NCBI RefSeq assembly: GCF_032854445.1
Contig: NC_088295.1
Location: forward strand, 27,081,385-27,145,384
Length of the DNA stretch: 64,000 nucleotides
Direction of reading: 5' to 3'
From: Liolophura sinensis
Taxonomy: Eukaryota > Mollusca > Polyplacophora > Chitonida > Chitonidae
Shown: positions 26,258 through 37,722 of the stretch, in pieces
Layout: each line of letters begins with the position of its first letter
Position numbering within the stretch: position 1 is the first letter of the stretch
Made by a program: the position numbers and the translations under genes
The notes under the pieces: generated by a model
The model's input: the letters and a program-made list of their open reading frames with translations, nothing else
Told to the model about the DNA's origin: nothing
Database searches by the model: none

Positions 26258-28727
26258 ATGGCGGGAAAAACTGACATGGAGAGGATTGGAATCTTCCAGG
26301 AGATGGGTTACGTCTCTATTGGTGACCGCTACAAAACAAAAGGAGGTAACTTCTGCATGATTTAGATGTTGTGAATATTACCTTACTTGTGTTGCACACA
26401 TTTAGTTATTTGTGTAAAAAAGTATTTATGAATGTCGTCATTGGCAAAGGCTACTAAGGTGTAAACGTGTGATTGATTCTTTTCAATATCTTCAAATCCT
26501 CTTATGCTTGTATGTATATTGTTTTCACACTGATCTGGTATTGTACTCCATCTGATGTTTAACAGAAAATCATATCATCAGCACTTAGGAGTTTATTGAT
26601 TTAATTATTTACCTGATTTGTTATTATTGCTGTGCTTTTCACTTTTATGTCAACAATCAGGCATTTAGGTGGAGGAACTGGAATGCCCAGAATAGACCAC
26701 AGACATTTGCTGGGGTTTCATTTATCTCAGTTTCTGTGTATGTGAACATTATGAAATGTAACATTACCTATATCATGGAAGCTTGTTTTCATGTGAGTGA
26801 ATGCATTTCCTGTTTTTGCAGTTCAGTTCAATACTTCAGCTGGCAAAGGAAAGCAGATGCTTCCTGGAGGATCAAAAGAAAGATCTGCTCTCCAAGCTGG
26901 TTATTTTGATAACAAATTCCAGAGAATTTTAGAGGGGGAAGCATACTCAGATCCTATCAAATTACGAAGACTGAATCGATTAAATGAGGCCAAGAAAAAC
27001 ATTGGGAAGGCATTTTTCCCCAGCAACACTGGGAAAAGACCGTAAGTTATACCACCAAAGACCAAGTCACTGTACCTACATGTATCTGAGTGTCTAACTG
27101 TTGTAGTCAGATTTTCGCATCGTTTCATATTTTTCATATAATGTACAGTAAAGTTTTAGGATTCTTGTTATTTTAAGATATGAAAGTTTACATGATTACA
27201 TTGTCTAGAATAAAGGCAGAAACAATGATCTAATCATCCAAGAAGATAGTTGAACAGTATGCTTTATTAGGTTGATAGGCTATGTTTGGAAGGCAACATA
27301 CATGTAGGTCAGTAAACAGTTTTACACACGCAAGAGAAACGGAAACTAAAGTACTGTACAATACACTTGCCTTAAATTCATTTTGCAAATAATCATTCAG
27401 ATGTGTCTGACTGAAATTTACTTGTTTCAGATTATTGACCAGGCAGATATACCAGGCTGACAGCCATCCCAATAAATGCATTTGTGTGTCACTAAAGTAA
27501 GCTGAATTCTGAAATGTTTAAATCTGATTTTCATCTGAGTCAAGTATTACTTGTTGTGTTTTAGCTCTGGTCTGGGGAATCACTACGGAACATTTGCTGG
27601 GGCAATTGGAGCATTCAGTCCCATCTCTAAAGGAAGATCACAGTCTGCAACACACAGCAGGAATTTTGTGACAAACCCAAGCAAAAAAGGCACTGGTTAT
27701 GGGTAAGAAAAAACTTTTCTGGTTAAAAGAAATTTAGCAATTCTTTGATATGGTTATGATTAATATATCCCCTGCTATTACGAATGGTATTTATTTAGTA
27801 TAAATATGTATACCAAATGGATTTATTCCATCTATACATTTGCCCTTTAATATTTGTCTTTATTACTACAATGATTTCAATGGCCCCTTCCCATAATAAC
27901 ACATACTGTAAATCTTCAACTTTTTCAACCACCAAACCACTTTATTCAGTGAAATTTGTACAGTCGTTATGAAAATTATGTTCAAATTGATTTGTTTGTG
28001 ACACAAAATATGCCAGCTTGGCAAAACTGTGCACATGATGTCTCAGAATGTTTCAAAATATTGGTTGCAGAGGTGATTGAAAAGGTTGGATTTTAATTTA
28101 ATTTATAAAGCTGTGATTATAATCCAGATTATATTATGTATTAATCGTGGTGGGGTGAAGTTTGTGCCTAACTAATTACCAAATTTTCTTTTGTTTGATG
28201 CATTTATTCTTTATGGATTATTTTCTTTTTGACTGTTTACCTACATGCATAATATATATACCTGTCTAGCTAGAAGTGATGCATGGGACTGAAAAATACA
28301 AAATCATACTCCAACATTTTCATAGAAAATTAAACATTATAGTGTCTATACTTGTTTCCAGTTACGTAAAAGTAACTTTAGGTGAATATGAGAAACACTT
28401 ACCTGACCCATTTGATACACATAAAGAGATGACAAAGGTAGGTTCTTTGGGCGATATCATGTGCTGGTAACACCTGTGTTTTGATACTCACTCACTGTGT
28501 GCACTGCTAAATCAGCTGCTGTTTTCATTTTTTTTTTTTATCTTCAAATGAGCCACATTTTTATTTTTGGTGTTATACTTTATGTTAACCAAAGCCTACT
28601 GAGCTTGTGCTCTCACTTATATCTGGCGTCCTGATTATATATGGATGTTAAGAGGTTATAAAACAATGTAAAGGCAGTCAACTCACATCTATAGGCTCAG
28701 GATACTTTTTAAAGTGGTATATATATG

Positions 28728-28792
<65 letters not shown>

Positions 28793-31700
28793 GAAGATAC
28801 AGTGGTGACTGTAGGCCTACATGAGGATACAGTGGTGACTGTGTTCATTTGTCCATTTTTGCAGTTGCCATGGTTACCACACCATTGCCATTTTCCCTGA
28901 ACCTGAACTTTGTTTATCATTTGGCAGATGACATTAAAATAAGGTTTTTTCATAATTGTATGCACACATTTGGAGAATGATGCAAGATTTCTGAAACATC
29001 AAACAGATAATAGTTCAAATTTTTAGAGCTGACAGCTTTGTTGCTTGGATTAATGTTGAGGCTTGATTTTGTTTAATTGTACCAGTTATGTGGTACCAGC
29101 ACTGTGGTTTTTGCAATAAACAGCTGAGTCTGTCAGTAAATCATTGAGGAGATAGTATACCTGCTGAATACATACAAACTCACCTAAAACTGACAGACAC
29201 AAGTGTACATCTTATTGATAATCAACTACATAATTACTTCAGTAATTGCAAGCATTAAACAGCTGGTGTTAAAATATTTTATTAATTCAGTAATTCTTGC
29301 AAAACCATTTAATGTGGGATAGCTTTGGAGTCATTGTGGTTAGAGAGGGTCCAGGGTTCTGAACTAGGTCAAACCCAAAAATCTTAACATAATATGTTGC
29401 CTTAACTTACACTAAGTATTTTGGTCAAAGAATAGCCCCATGTATGCTATGACACAGTATGTCAGGTCTTGTGCCCTTGGTGTAATGTTTTAGTGAGGCA
29501 GCGCTATGACATACAACAAAACTAGGAATTGCAAACTGAATGGAATTAGTGGCACCTTTACCATGGACTATAAGCATACTAGGGACTTCCTCTTACCTAT
29601 GCCAGGGAAGGGGCACAAGGGATAGTCAGCTTGGTGTCAGTATGTTGTGACATGAAATGTCAAATCTTGTGTCTTTGGTGTGATGTTTTAGTGAGGAAGC
29701 ACTAGAGTATACAACAGACCCAACAATCTCAGTGTTACACCTTCATATGATATGAATGATGTTGACAAGTAACTAGCAAACCTACCACCCTACCAACCTA
29801 ACCTATTTATTGTGTATTATTGTGATCTGTCACATGTGTGCAATCAGTGGTGAGCATCAGTTTATGCATAGTGTGGGTATTATGTTGTGGTTTGGTCATT
29901 TAAACTATTATCACCTATTGAAATGTGCTTTGTTTTGTGATTAACATTGTTTTTGGCTTTGCTTTTGCCGTAGTTACTTGTCAGTAACAATTGGTCCATA
30001 CTATAAACATGAGACTGATCCTTTTGACAATCCACGGCGAATCATGAAGGTGGGTTAATCTGTTTGAAATCAGTGAATCTTATTAAAATGTTCATGTTAG
30101 TTTATCTATTTGTATTCTATTGTGTGTCACAGCTTACAATATTGTGTATTTATGCAAGAATTCAATGAATATTGAACTCCAAGTTGTTGACAAGCTGGAT
30201 GTAGAGCATTCATGTTTAATCTCGAAAAAATTCCATTTCAATATTCTTGTTTACACACTTAACATTATAGTAGTTTGTCTAGATCAGAAAACTGCCATTT
30301 AGAAAAAATCACCAGTTTTTTTTTCTTTTTGGGAAATTAGTCTTGTAAAAGTTCAACTTCATATAATGACTTGGTTTTATTCTGTACTGATCAAACATGG
30401 ATATATGTCTAAATGATCATTCTTTTTGTTTCCTCTAACTGTCATTGATGGATACTGCCTTATGGAACACCTGAATTGTCATTTCATGCACATATTTGCA
30501 GAAAGAGAACGAATCCCACAAGGCAGCCTTGAAAGGCGCAGCGTTCAAACTCAACATGCATCCTAAGGCTTACTTTGATAGTAACCCTTACGCCACAGAC
30601 AAACCCCTGGGGCCCAAAAAGGAGGAGCCCAAGAGAATACCGGTGAACCCATTCAAACCTAGCTCGCCGGGCAAAAGTGTAAGTGTACAGAAAACATATC
30701 TAATTAACTCGGGGTAATGTAAGAACCACATGTTTGTTAGACACAATCTCGCTACAGTCACCTTCAGTACCATATTTCACCTAAAGTTTCGTATGTAAAA
30801 TTGCTCTTTTAGAAGCACAAAAAGATCTCAAAATGATACCTCTGAGTTTTTCTGATAAGAAATTAATCAGACTAGACAAAGAAAGCTCTTAAGGTCAATG
30901 AAATCAATCAGATTCAAGTGTATCAGTGCGAGACTTGAAATACATGTATGCTACCAAACTTCAGGTGAAATACACTAATCTGAAAGAGAAAGTCTTGAAT
31001 GTATAGTTAAATGATGTTAAGCAATAACAGGAGCAAATTTACAAGGTGCATTCTTTTAGTGATTGATGACCACTATATATCACTTTGGAATAGAACTGAA
31101 AAGGATGATAGCCAATCTGAATATTCCTGACACTGGCTGTAGATATGCTGAAATACAGGGTATGGTACATGAGGACTTCAGTATTCGGAGTCACTGTTTT
31201 GTTCCTTCTTAAAACCCAAGTTGATCATTGAACTATGAATGACTGCTCTTAAAACATCTTTTACCCCATTATGTTAGAGTTTGTGGCAGATCATAGTACA
31301 TGTATTTCTATATGTATGTCTTTTGTAACACTTATCTAGGAATATGTGTATGTGGGAAGGTCTTCCAGCAACCTGTGGATGGTCGTGGGTTTCCCCGAGC
31401 TCTGTCCGATTTCCTCCCACAATATTCCAGGCTGTCATCGTATAAGTGAAATAATATTCTTGAGTGTGGCGTAAAACCCCAATCAAATAAATAAATAAAT
31501 AAGCCTGGAAATATGTACTAATCAATGGCCATTATTTGCTTTGGTTTATTTACTGATCAACATTTACTTGCTTTCTTTTATTTTAACATTCTTATTTGAA
31601 CTATAATTCTTTTAACCACATATTTGTTACACAGCCAGCAGGAATGAAGGCAGGCACCTTTGACCCCTACCCATCCCACTCTGCTGACCCGTACAAGGTG

Positions 31701-32303
31701 CTCCGCAACACACGGGCTGTGAACATTGTCAACAAAACTGGCAAGACCTTCATGCCCACACCTGGCCCTAAATCTACACCTGTCACCTCAATAGTTAACC
31801 AGAATGTTCAAAGGTAAAGCATCCATCATGCTAGGTAGTAAATGCAGTCACATTGAATCAGCGAAATTTTGTTTTGAATACTCAGTTACCTGTTCATTTA
31901 AATGTTACCTGTGTTAAATGACTAATGTGGCCAATCACCTCATTCAGTTTCTCCTGAATGTATCTTTCTTCCATGTAGAATACACACTACATATTATTAC
32001 TGTATACTGTCCTAGTCATCTTCAGGTCAAATTTAGATACAAGATAATATGATATAATATATATATTTTAAGACCTAATTTCTGATTATGGGTGGCAATT
32101 TCAGTATTTTCCCCATTAAAAATTTCATGCTATATTGCATAAATTTGAGATTGACATGTATTTATTTTTTCATTTATAAGGTTTCCAAAGATTTAGTGCT
32201 TTCCAAATTTTGTCCATTGTTAATTATAAAAATGAATGAATTTTTTTCCAGATCCATAAACAGTCAGAACTACAGATCCTATACAACACTATCAGCATTT
32301 TAA
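26258..32303 (+). CDS. CFAP96: CFAP96 (C4orf47-like) cilia and flagella associated protein
   Basis: Homologue of vertebrate CFAP96 (formerly C4orf47), a small protein of the cilium and centrosome region; its molecular role is poorly known. Exons are 26258-26345, 26822-27041, 27565-27702, then either 28362-28437 or 29974-30049, then 30502-30678, 31635-31813 and 32252-32303. With one alternative exon the product is 309 residues, which to my recollection is about the length of the human protein. Conserved blocks visible are GKTDMERIG at the N-terminus, KQMLPGGSKE, LQAGYFD, GKAFFPSNTG, NPSKKGTGYG, GAAFKLNMHP, NPFKPSSPGK and AGTFDPYPSHSADPY. No membrane segment or coiled coil is evident. The ATG follows a 5' UTR acceptor at 26188-26189 and matches the family start. 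Probable ciliary regulation is suggested by the X-box-like site at 24652. Confidence 0.95.
27909..28095. mobile_element. MITE-like element, copy C, in CFAP96 intron 3
   Basis: 187 bases from TAAATCTTCAAC to GGTTGGATTTTA, with the shared internal block TCTCAGAATGTTTCAAAAT and GAGGTGATTGAAAAGG near the right end. Confidence 0.65.
28362..28437 (+). CDS. CFAP96: CFAP96 alternative exon 4a
   Basis: 76-base exon bounded by TTTCCAG and GTAGGT. It enters with one base completing a Gly codon and encodes YVKVTLGEYEKH, then DPFD and EMTK. It is homologous in sequence, length and phase to exon 4b at 29974-30049. Confidence 0.85.
28719..28795. repeat. (AT)n microsatellite
   Basis: Long alternating TA tract in the intron after CFAP96 exon 4a, interrupted only near its left end. 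Confidence 0.95.
29453..29725 (+). repeat. Degenerate direct repeat between CFAP96 exons 4a and 4b
   Basis: 29453-29525 and 29651-29720 share GTGTAATGTTTTAGTGAGG-type sequence followed by a GCGCTATGACATACAACA-like stretch, about 195 bases apart. The origin is not recognised. Confidence 0.6.
29974..30049 (+). CDS. CFAP96: CFAP96 alternative exon 4b
   Basis: 76-base exon bounded by GCCGTAG and GTGGGT. It encodes YLSVTIGPYYKH, then DPFD and RIMK, the same 25-residue length as exon 4a. Joining it after 4a would shift the frame and reach a stop within about a dozen codons, so only one of the pair can be used per transcript. Confidence 0.85.
31345..31502 (+). repeat. 5'-truncated SINE, family 1, in CFAP96 intron 5
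   Basis: Body and tail only: GTGGGAAGGTCTTCCAGCAA through GTCGTGGGTTTCC, CGTATAAGTGAAATA and a terminal AATAAATAAATAA run. Confidence 0.85.
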
Positions 32304-33185
32304 CTCTGGTGTGTTCCTTTAGTGAAGAGTGTATATTGTACATTTTGACTTCTTTCCCTGATGTGTCAAAACTGAATCTGGAAGACTTGCTCAGTATTTT
32401 TGACAGACCAACTTTTCACTCCTGTTACATCTGTCAGACTTCATGGTCTGATATTTCACAGATTTGTGCTGACATTATACTGCTGATCCAATTGCCCCTG
32501 TATATAGTTATGTTTTGATAGACAGTATCAAAGTTTGAATTCTAAAAGCCATGGTCTTAGAAATTGATATCTTGAGATTAACTATATCAGAGATTTTTTT
32601 AGACTACCGGTACATGTGTGCCAGTGACGTACTTTTTGATATAATCATAAAGTAATCAGTTGAAAATATTTGATTTTATATAACCACAAACAGTATTCAC
32701 TGTATTAAAGATATTGTTTTACACTACATGTATGCCAGTGCAGGACTTTTTGATATAATCATGAAGTAACAAATTGAAAATGTTTGAGTTTATAATCACC
32801 GACAGTTTTGCATACGTACTGCTACATGACTTTATGAACCATCTGTGTTCATTGCTTTTTCGTGTTTCATAATGTAGCTGTATTACTTGCATACGTGAGA
32901 GGTATTGTTTGCAAATTCTAGAAGTGGACCTTGAATTGAGCGTTATCTGCCTTTTAAGGCTGTACTTGTTAATATAGTCATATCGTTTGATTTTATAGGA
33001 CTTTAGTAGTACCATAACCTTTAATTGGTAGTGAATTATTTTCTATGAAGGCATATTTTTCCACCAAAGTATTTACAAATATATTTGTATTCTATCATAT
33101 AGGGATGCTGATGAGACTTTCTTTGAAAGCAGATGTTGGATTAAAGTTTGGTCAAGTTAGTTTGACTGTTGTTGAAAGTGTTGTC

Positions 33186-33191
33186 AATAAA
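33186..33191 (+). promoter_or_regulatory. Candidate CFAP96 poly(A) signal
   Basis: AATAAA in GTCAATAAATG, about 880 bases after the CFAP96 stop. It is followed by T-rich and GT-containing sequence. Confidence 0.35.
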
Positions 33192-33359
33192 TGTAAACAT
33201 ACGTCTACAAATTTGTCGTTCAGGGTGATTTGTTGGAGATATTTAAGACTGATACTTGTCCCCTAATTCCTCAACCTTATATTCAGTCAACAAAGAATAT
33301 TTTTATTTCTGCAATTATATAAATATTGTGCAGAATTATTTGATTTTTACTCTTGCATG

Positions 33360-33490
33360 TAATTTATTTTATTGTTTGATGCCACAGTCAATAATTTTTC
33401 ACTTATATGATGGCAGTCAGTATTACAGGTCGTAAATCACTGACCTTTGGCAAGTTACTGACAAACTTTCCCACTAGGGTGTATGTCATC
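33360..33490 (-). repeat. SINE-like fragment, family 2
   Basis: Contains TTTCACTTATATGATGGCAG, then ACTGACCTTTGGCAAGTTAC and TGACAAACTTTCCCACT. These blocks recur at 41278-41467 and 46357-46530. Confidence 0.6.
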
Positions 33491-33607
33491 TTCAACGAAG
33501 ATTAGATTGTGCAAACAGCCACACAAGCATCACCAACTGCTTATATTGCGATGACTGATGTCTCTACAAATAGTTATAGCAAGGAAATCTGAAAATTTGT
33601 ACTAGGC

Positions 33608-34427
33608 CAGAACTGAACCTACACCTGAAATGAACCTACACCATGTGTCACTATGGTGAAGTGATGTCACTATGTGTGAGGGATTGATAGGAGGAAATCC
33701 GCAAATTCTGTTGGACAACAGAAATGAACCTACACCATGTGTCACCATATGTGAAGTGATGTCACTATGTGTGGGGGATTGATAGGAGGAAATCCGCAAA
33801 TTCTGTCCTACACCAGAAATGAACCTACACCATGTGTCACTATATGTGAAGTGATGTCACTATGTGTGAGGGATTGATAGGAGGAAATCCGCAAATTCTA
33901 TCCTACACCAGAAATGAACCTACACCATGTGTCACTATATGTGAAGTGATGTCACTATGTGTGAGGGATTGATAGGAGGAAATCCGCAAATTCTGTCCTA
34001 CACCAGAAATGAACCTACACCATGTGTCACCATATGTGAAGTGATGTCACTATGTGTGGGGGATTGATAGGAGGAAATCCGCAAATTCTGTCCTACACCA
34101 GAAATGAACCTACACCATGTGTCACTTTATGTGAAGTGATGTCACTATGTGTGAGGGATTGATAGGAGGAAATCCGCAAATTCTGTCCTACACCAGAAAT
34201 GAACCTACACCATGTGTCACCATATGTGAAGTGACGTCGCTATGTGTGAGGGATTGATAAGAGGAAATCCGCAAATTCTGTCCTACACCAGAAATGAACC
34301 TACACCATGTATCACTATATGTGAAGTGATGTCACTATGTGTGGGGGATTGATAGGAGGAAATCCGCAAATTCTGTCCTACACCAGAAATAAACCTACAA
34401 CTTGTGTCACAATGTCTGGGGGATTGA
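33608..34427 (+). repeat. 95-bp minisatellite, about 8.5 copies
   Basis: Units begin AAATGAACCTACACCATGTG at 33628, 33722, 33817, 33912, 34007, 34102, 34197 and 34292, with partial units at both ends. The period is 95 bases (94 once). Units are nearly identical, differing at a few positions. There are no unrelated spacers, so it is a tandem repeat, not a CRISPR array. Confidence 0.97.
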
Positions 34428-34662
34428 AAGGCAAATGTGTTAACCACTTAGCCGCAATCTGCTCCCACTTCACTCGCATGACAGAGGCCCAAATTATGTG
34501 TGGAGGATACTGTGAATATCCCAGAAGTACAATGTAAGGTTAAACTGGAGTTGGATTTGAAACAAATAAGTTCATAATGCCACGGTTAATGGTGTGAAAA
34601 GAGACAGCATAGATAACTTCACTATTGAGCATCAAAGTGTAGAACTACTCAAATGGGACAGT

Positions 34663-34805
34663 TAAATAGAGTATATTGCACAGTGAGGGTTGAATATCAT
34701 AAATATTTTTTGAGTGAGAGGTGAAGCTTCGAGTGGGTTGTCATTTCCATCTTTCACAAGAAAAATATTTATGATATTCAACCTTCAATGTGCAATATTC
34801 TATTA
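34663..34805. mobile_element. Short inverted-repeat element (MITE-like)
   Basis: Arms of about 40 bases pair across a 50-base loop. The left arm is near 34668-34710 (GGTTGAATATCATAAATATT) and the right arm near 34761-34801 is its reverse complement with few mismatches. No coding capacity. The ends differ from those of the 5529/25801 family. Confidence 0.7.
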
Positions 34806-35925
34806 ATTATTAATACTTTGACAATATCATCAGTTTGTGTATTTGAACAAGTTTAAGCAATGTTTTTAGCTATAGGCCTTCACAGACTTGTGCATATAGC
34901 GTAACATGACTTCTTGTATGATGTCATGTCTTGTTGCTTGAAGTAAGAAATGTCAAAGTTGACTGAACTTGTATTATGACGTCATTCCACTCAGCTCGGA
35001 TTGGAACGTAAAAAAACATTTCTTTTTTGACATCATGACATCAGGGTGTGTAGTAACAAAAGTGATATCAAACTGAGCAGTGAGATATCACTCATATCAG
35101 TGAAGGAAATCCTGACATTTCACCTTTATATAAATAATGACGTACTACTCCTGTGTCAAAACCTCTGCATCTTATAAGCAGATTTAAATAAGATCAAGAT
35201 AATGTAAAAAGCTTTCATAAATGTAAAACAACTGCAGTGTATTAAAACCACTATTGTAAGTTTGTAATGGTAAAATGGAAATAACAAAGTTTTTAATCGT
35301 TTCCACTCTTGCCTGGTGTGATGTCACATAAGAATGCATGGCGTTACCCATTGGTCACCAATAGCTATAGACACTGTACTTTCAATGCTCTTCATGTCAC
35401 TTCAGCATAATGCCTTTACTCTACATAATATCTACCCGATTCAACGTCACACATAAGGAATATTGTCATGTCACATCCTGTACTACCCAAATTTTGTTTC
35501 TGAATACACTTCATTTATAGGGGTTAAATAGTGTAAGCCATCGTGAATCTTTTTGAATCATGCTGTTAGCTCTGTGAATGATTTCTTTCATTTACATCAA
35601 CATTTTCACCTAGTTTCTCTTTAAACTGAAGTAGCTAGCACTTTAATAGTCTGTTGTCTCCCAAGGAAAGAAATGGGATTAAACTTGGTGGAAACACTAT
35701 TTCTTGGAAATGCAAGACTTGCCAGACTTGCCATATATCACAGACTCTTAAACTTTACTTTTTTTAGTACTTAATGAGATTTGCAATTTTCTTCTGGTGA
35801 CTCTTAAAATATTTTTTGTGGCAACCTTAAAACATGAAAATGTCTAATTTGTGATCCTTATGAATCATTGCACAGAAATAACACTAACACCCTGAAATTA
35901 CAAAACATTCCATTACATAGTTAAA

Positions 35926-35931
35926 TTTATT
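35926..35931 (-). promoter_or_regulatory. Candidate USO1 poly(A) signal
   Basis: Minus-strand AATAAA about 1.8 kb past the USO1 stop, in AT-rich sequence. Nearer variants could also serve, so this is tentative. Confidence 0.2.
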
Positions 35932-37722
35932 ACTTAACTTTACATAAATAATATATACATAATTAAAATACCATCACCATTTTCTTGAATGTACAATTTA
36001 CATGATGAATCGAGTTCGTGAGACCTCTAGCACCTATTGAACTCCAGGAATTGTCACACCTTGTAAAGTGCCATGCACTGGTTGTATGAAGTGCTACAGA
36101 TTGTAAAAAGTGCCACGACTGTGCACGTAGGAAGTTAGGTGAACATAAACATAAATGTTGTACAAGGTGCCATGGGGGTGTACAAAGTGTCACAATCTCT
36201 GTATCATTCAACCTGGCCATTTACAAAACATAAGATGCTTGCTGTGTTCACAACATGAACACTTTCATGAAAAAGCTAAGGAATCTAACATATGTACATC
36301 ATGGAACTCTAAACCTGTAACTTGCATCTTTAAAACGACGCCAAAACAGGGCAATTTGATGAAAAATTTTTGCAAACTTACAATTTAACTTTCCTTAGAA
36401 ACACACAGAACTTAATATCACCAGTTACTGCTGCCGGTGAAAAATCAACCAAACACAACAAACATGCATTCGGATGTCTTTTTCAATTCAAATGAAGCCA
36501 ATAAAATCTGATTTTTAATTCAAAACATGAATGACTAATACACGTCCTGTATCAGATGAACTGTCATCAAACCACATTTTTCCAACACCCTTAGACAATA
36601 CATGCTGTTATTATTTCTGAAGTAACTATCCATTTACATTATGTATAGTTTTTGTAAAAGCTATGTAAATTTCTCTTCAGTAAAACAATGAATGTTTATT
36701 AACGTAAGCATACTATAATTGCTCATAGATATTGATCTACTTGTAAATTTGTCAATTCTGATGATTTAACATAAATGTTACATGTCACAAAAACAGTGAA
36801 AATGGGAGTGGCTGTAAATACAAAACATGCAAGTAAATATATGGATAAAAAGGAAGCCAAATTGAAAAATACAATAACTACTGCAAGTAATGATTTGAAA
36901 TCTTACCACTCTCGTGAGATTTTTTTTTTTAATGGAGCAGGGCCTTTAAAAGCAAATATTGCATACTGTTATAATGTTAGCTAACCAGTGGAAAATTGAT
37001 ATAACAAATGCCTATTCATAAAGGTTCATTACATGCAAAAGCTACCTTGCTTCATAGAATTTTGTACTGGAAAATGGTGTCTACACACTGGTTATTACAG
37101 TTACGTAGAATTTAAATGAAAAATAGTTGGGTTAAAAAAGGGAGACTCCGACATGAAACTTATTGTCTGATGGGGCACAAATGAATAAGGATAATGATTC
37201 CAAGTCCAACATTCTTATCACAAATATACATCCAATATACTTGGGTGATATAAACTTAGCTTTCATTAGTCAAGATTTAAGTTCTCAACTATTCTTCCAT
37301 AATGACAATTAAGATAGCTCTATCTACATGTACATACCATTTTCATGAGCTATGTTCACACACTCATGGCTATGACAAATAGCCTGTATTATTGATGCAA
37401 TATAATGAATTCATGTGCTTCAGTTATTCACGAAACTTAGTTATACCTTAACATTCACATTCATCTCTTCTTCACAGACTGAAATTGATTTTTTGTTATT
37501 GTCTACATTGGGAAAATGGCGTTAATTTACTTTCCTGTTTTCACACTCAATATTCATCATGAAACGTACTCCAAACCATGCTTTTGGTCACTTCATGTAA
37601 ATTGACACAACAATTAATAGGTATGTCTTCATGTGTTAAAAATGTTTGTTCCCAGTTAAAAGTACCTCCTTGATATAAAGCCATTAGGGCCTGTTTGATA
37701 TCTACATACACACTGTGGTCTT

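Larger units (their letters stand above)
32304..37722. other. Convergent intergenic region, CFAP96 and USO1 3' ends
   Basis: This holds the CFAP96 3' UTR (to about 33210), a family-2 SINE fragment, the 95-bp minisatellite, the inverted-repeat element at 34663 and, from about 35925, the probable USO1 3' UTR. Between 34810 and 35920 I see only unique AT-rich sequence. None of the open frames looks like a gene. Confidence 0.5.

Noticed and set aside
28864-28877. X-box-like GTTGCCATGGTTAC in a CFAP96 intron
   Set aside because: It fits the RFX pattern with one mismatch but lies deep in the intron between exons 4a and 4b, far from any likely start; chance is more likely.
33628-34386. Regular repeats resembling a CRISPR array
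   Set aside because: The 95-base units are contiguous with no unique spacers, in an animal genome; it is a minisatellite.
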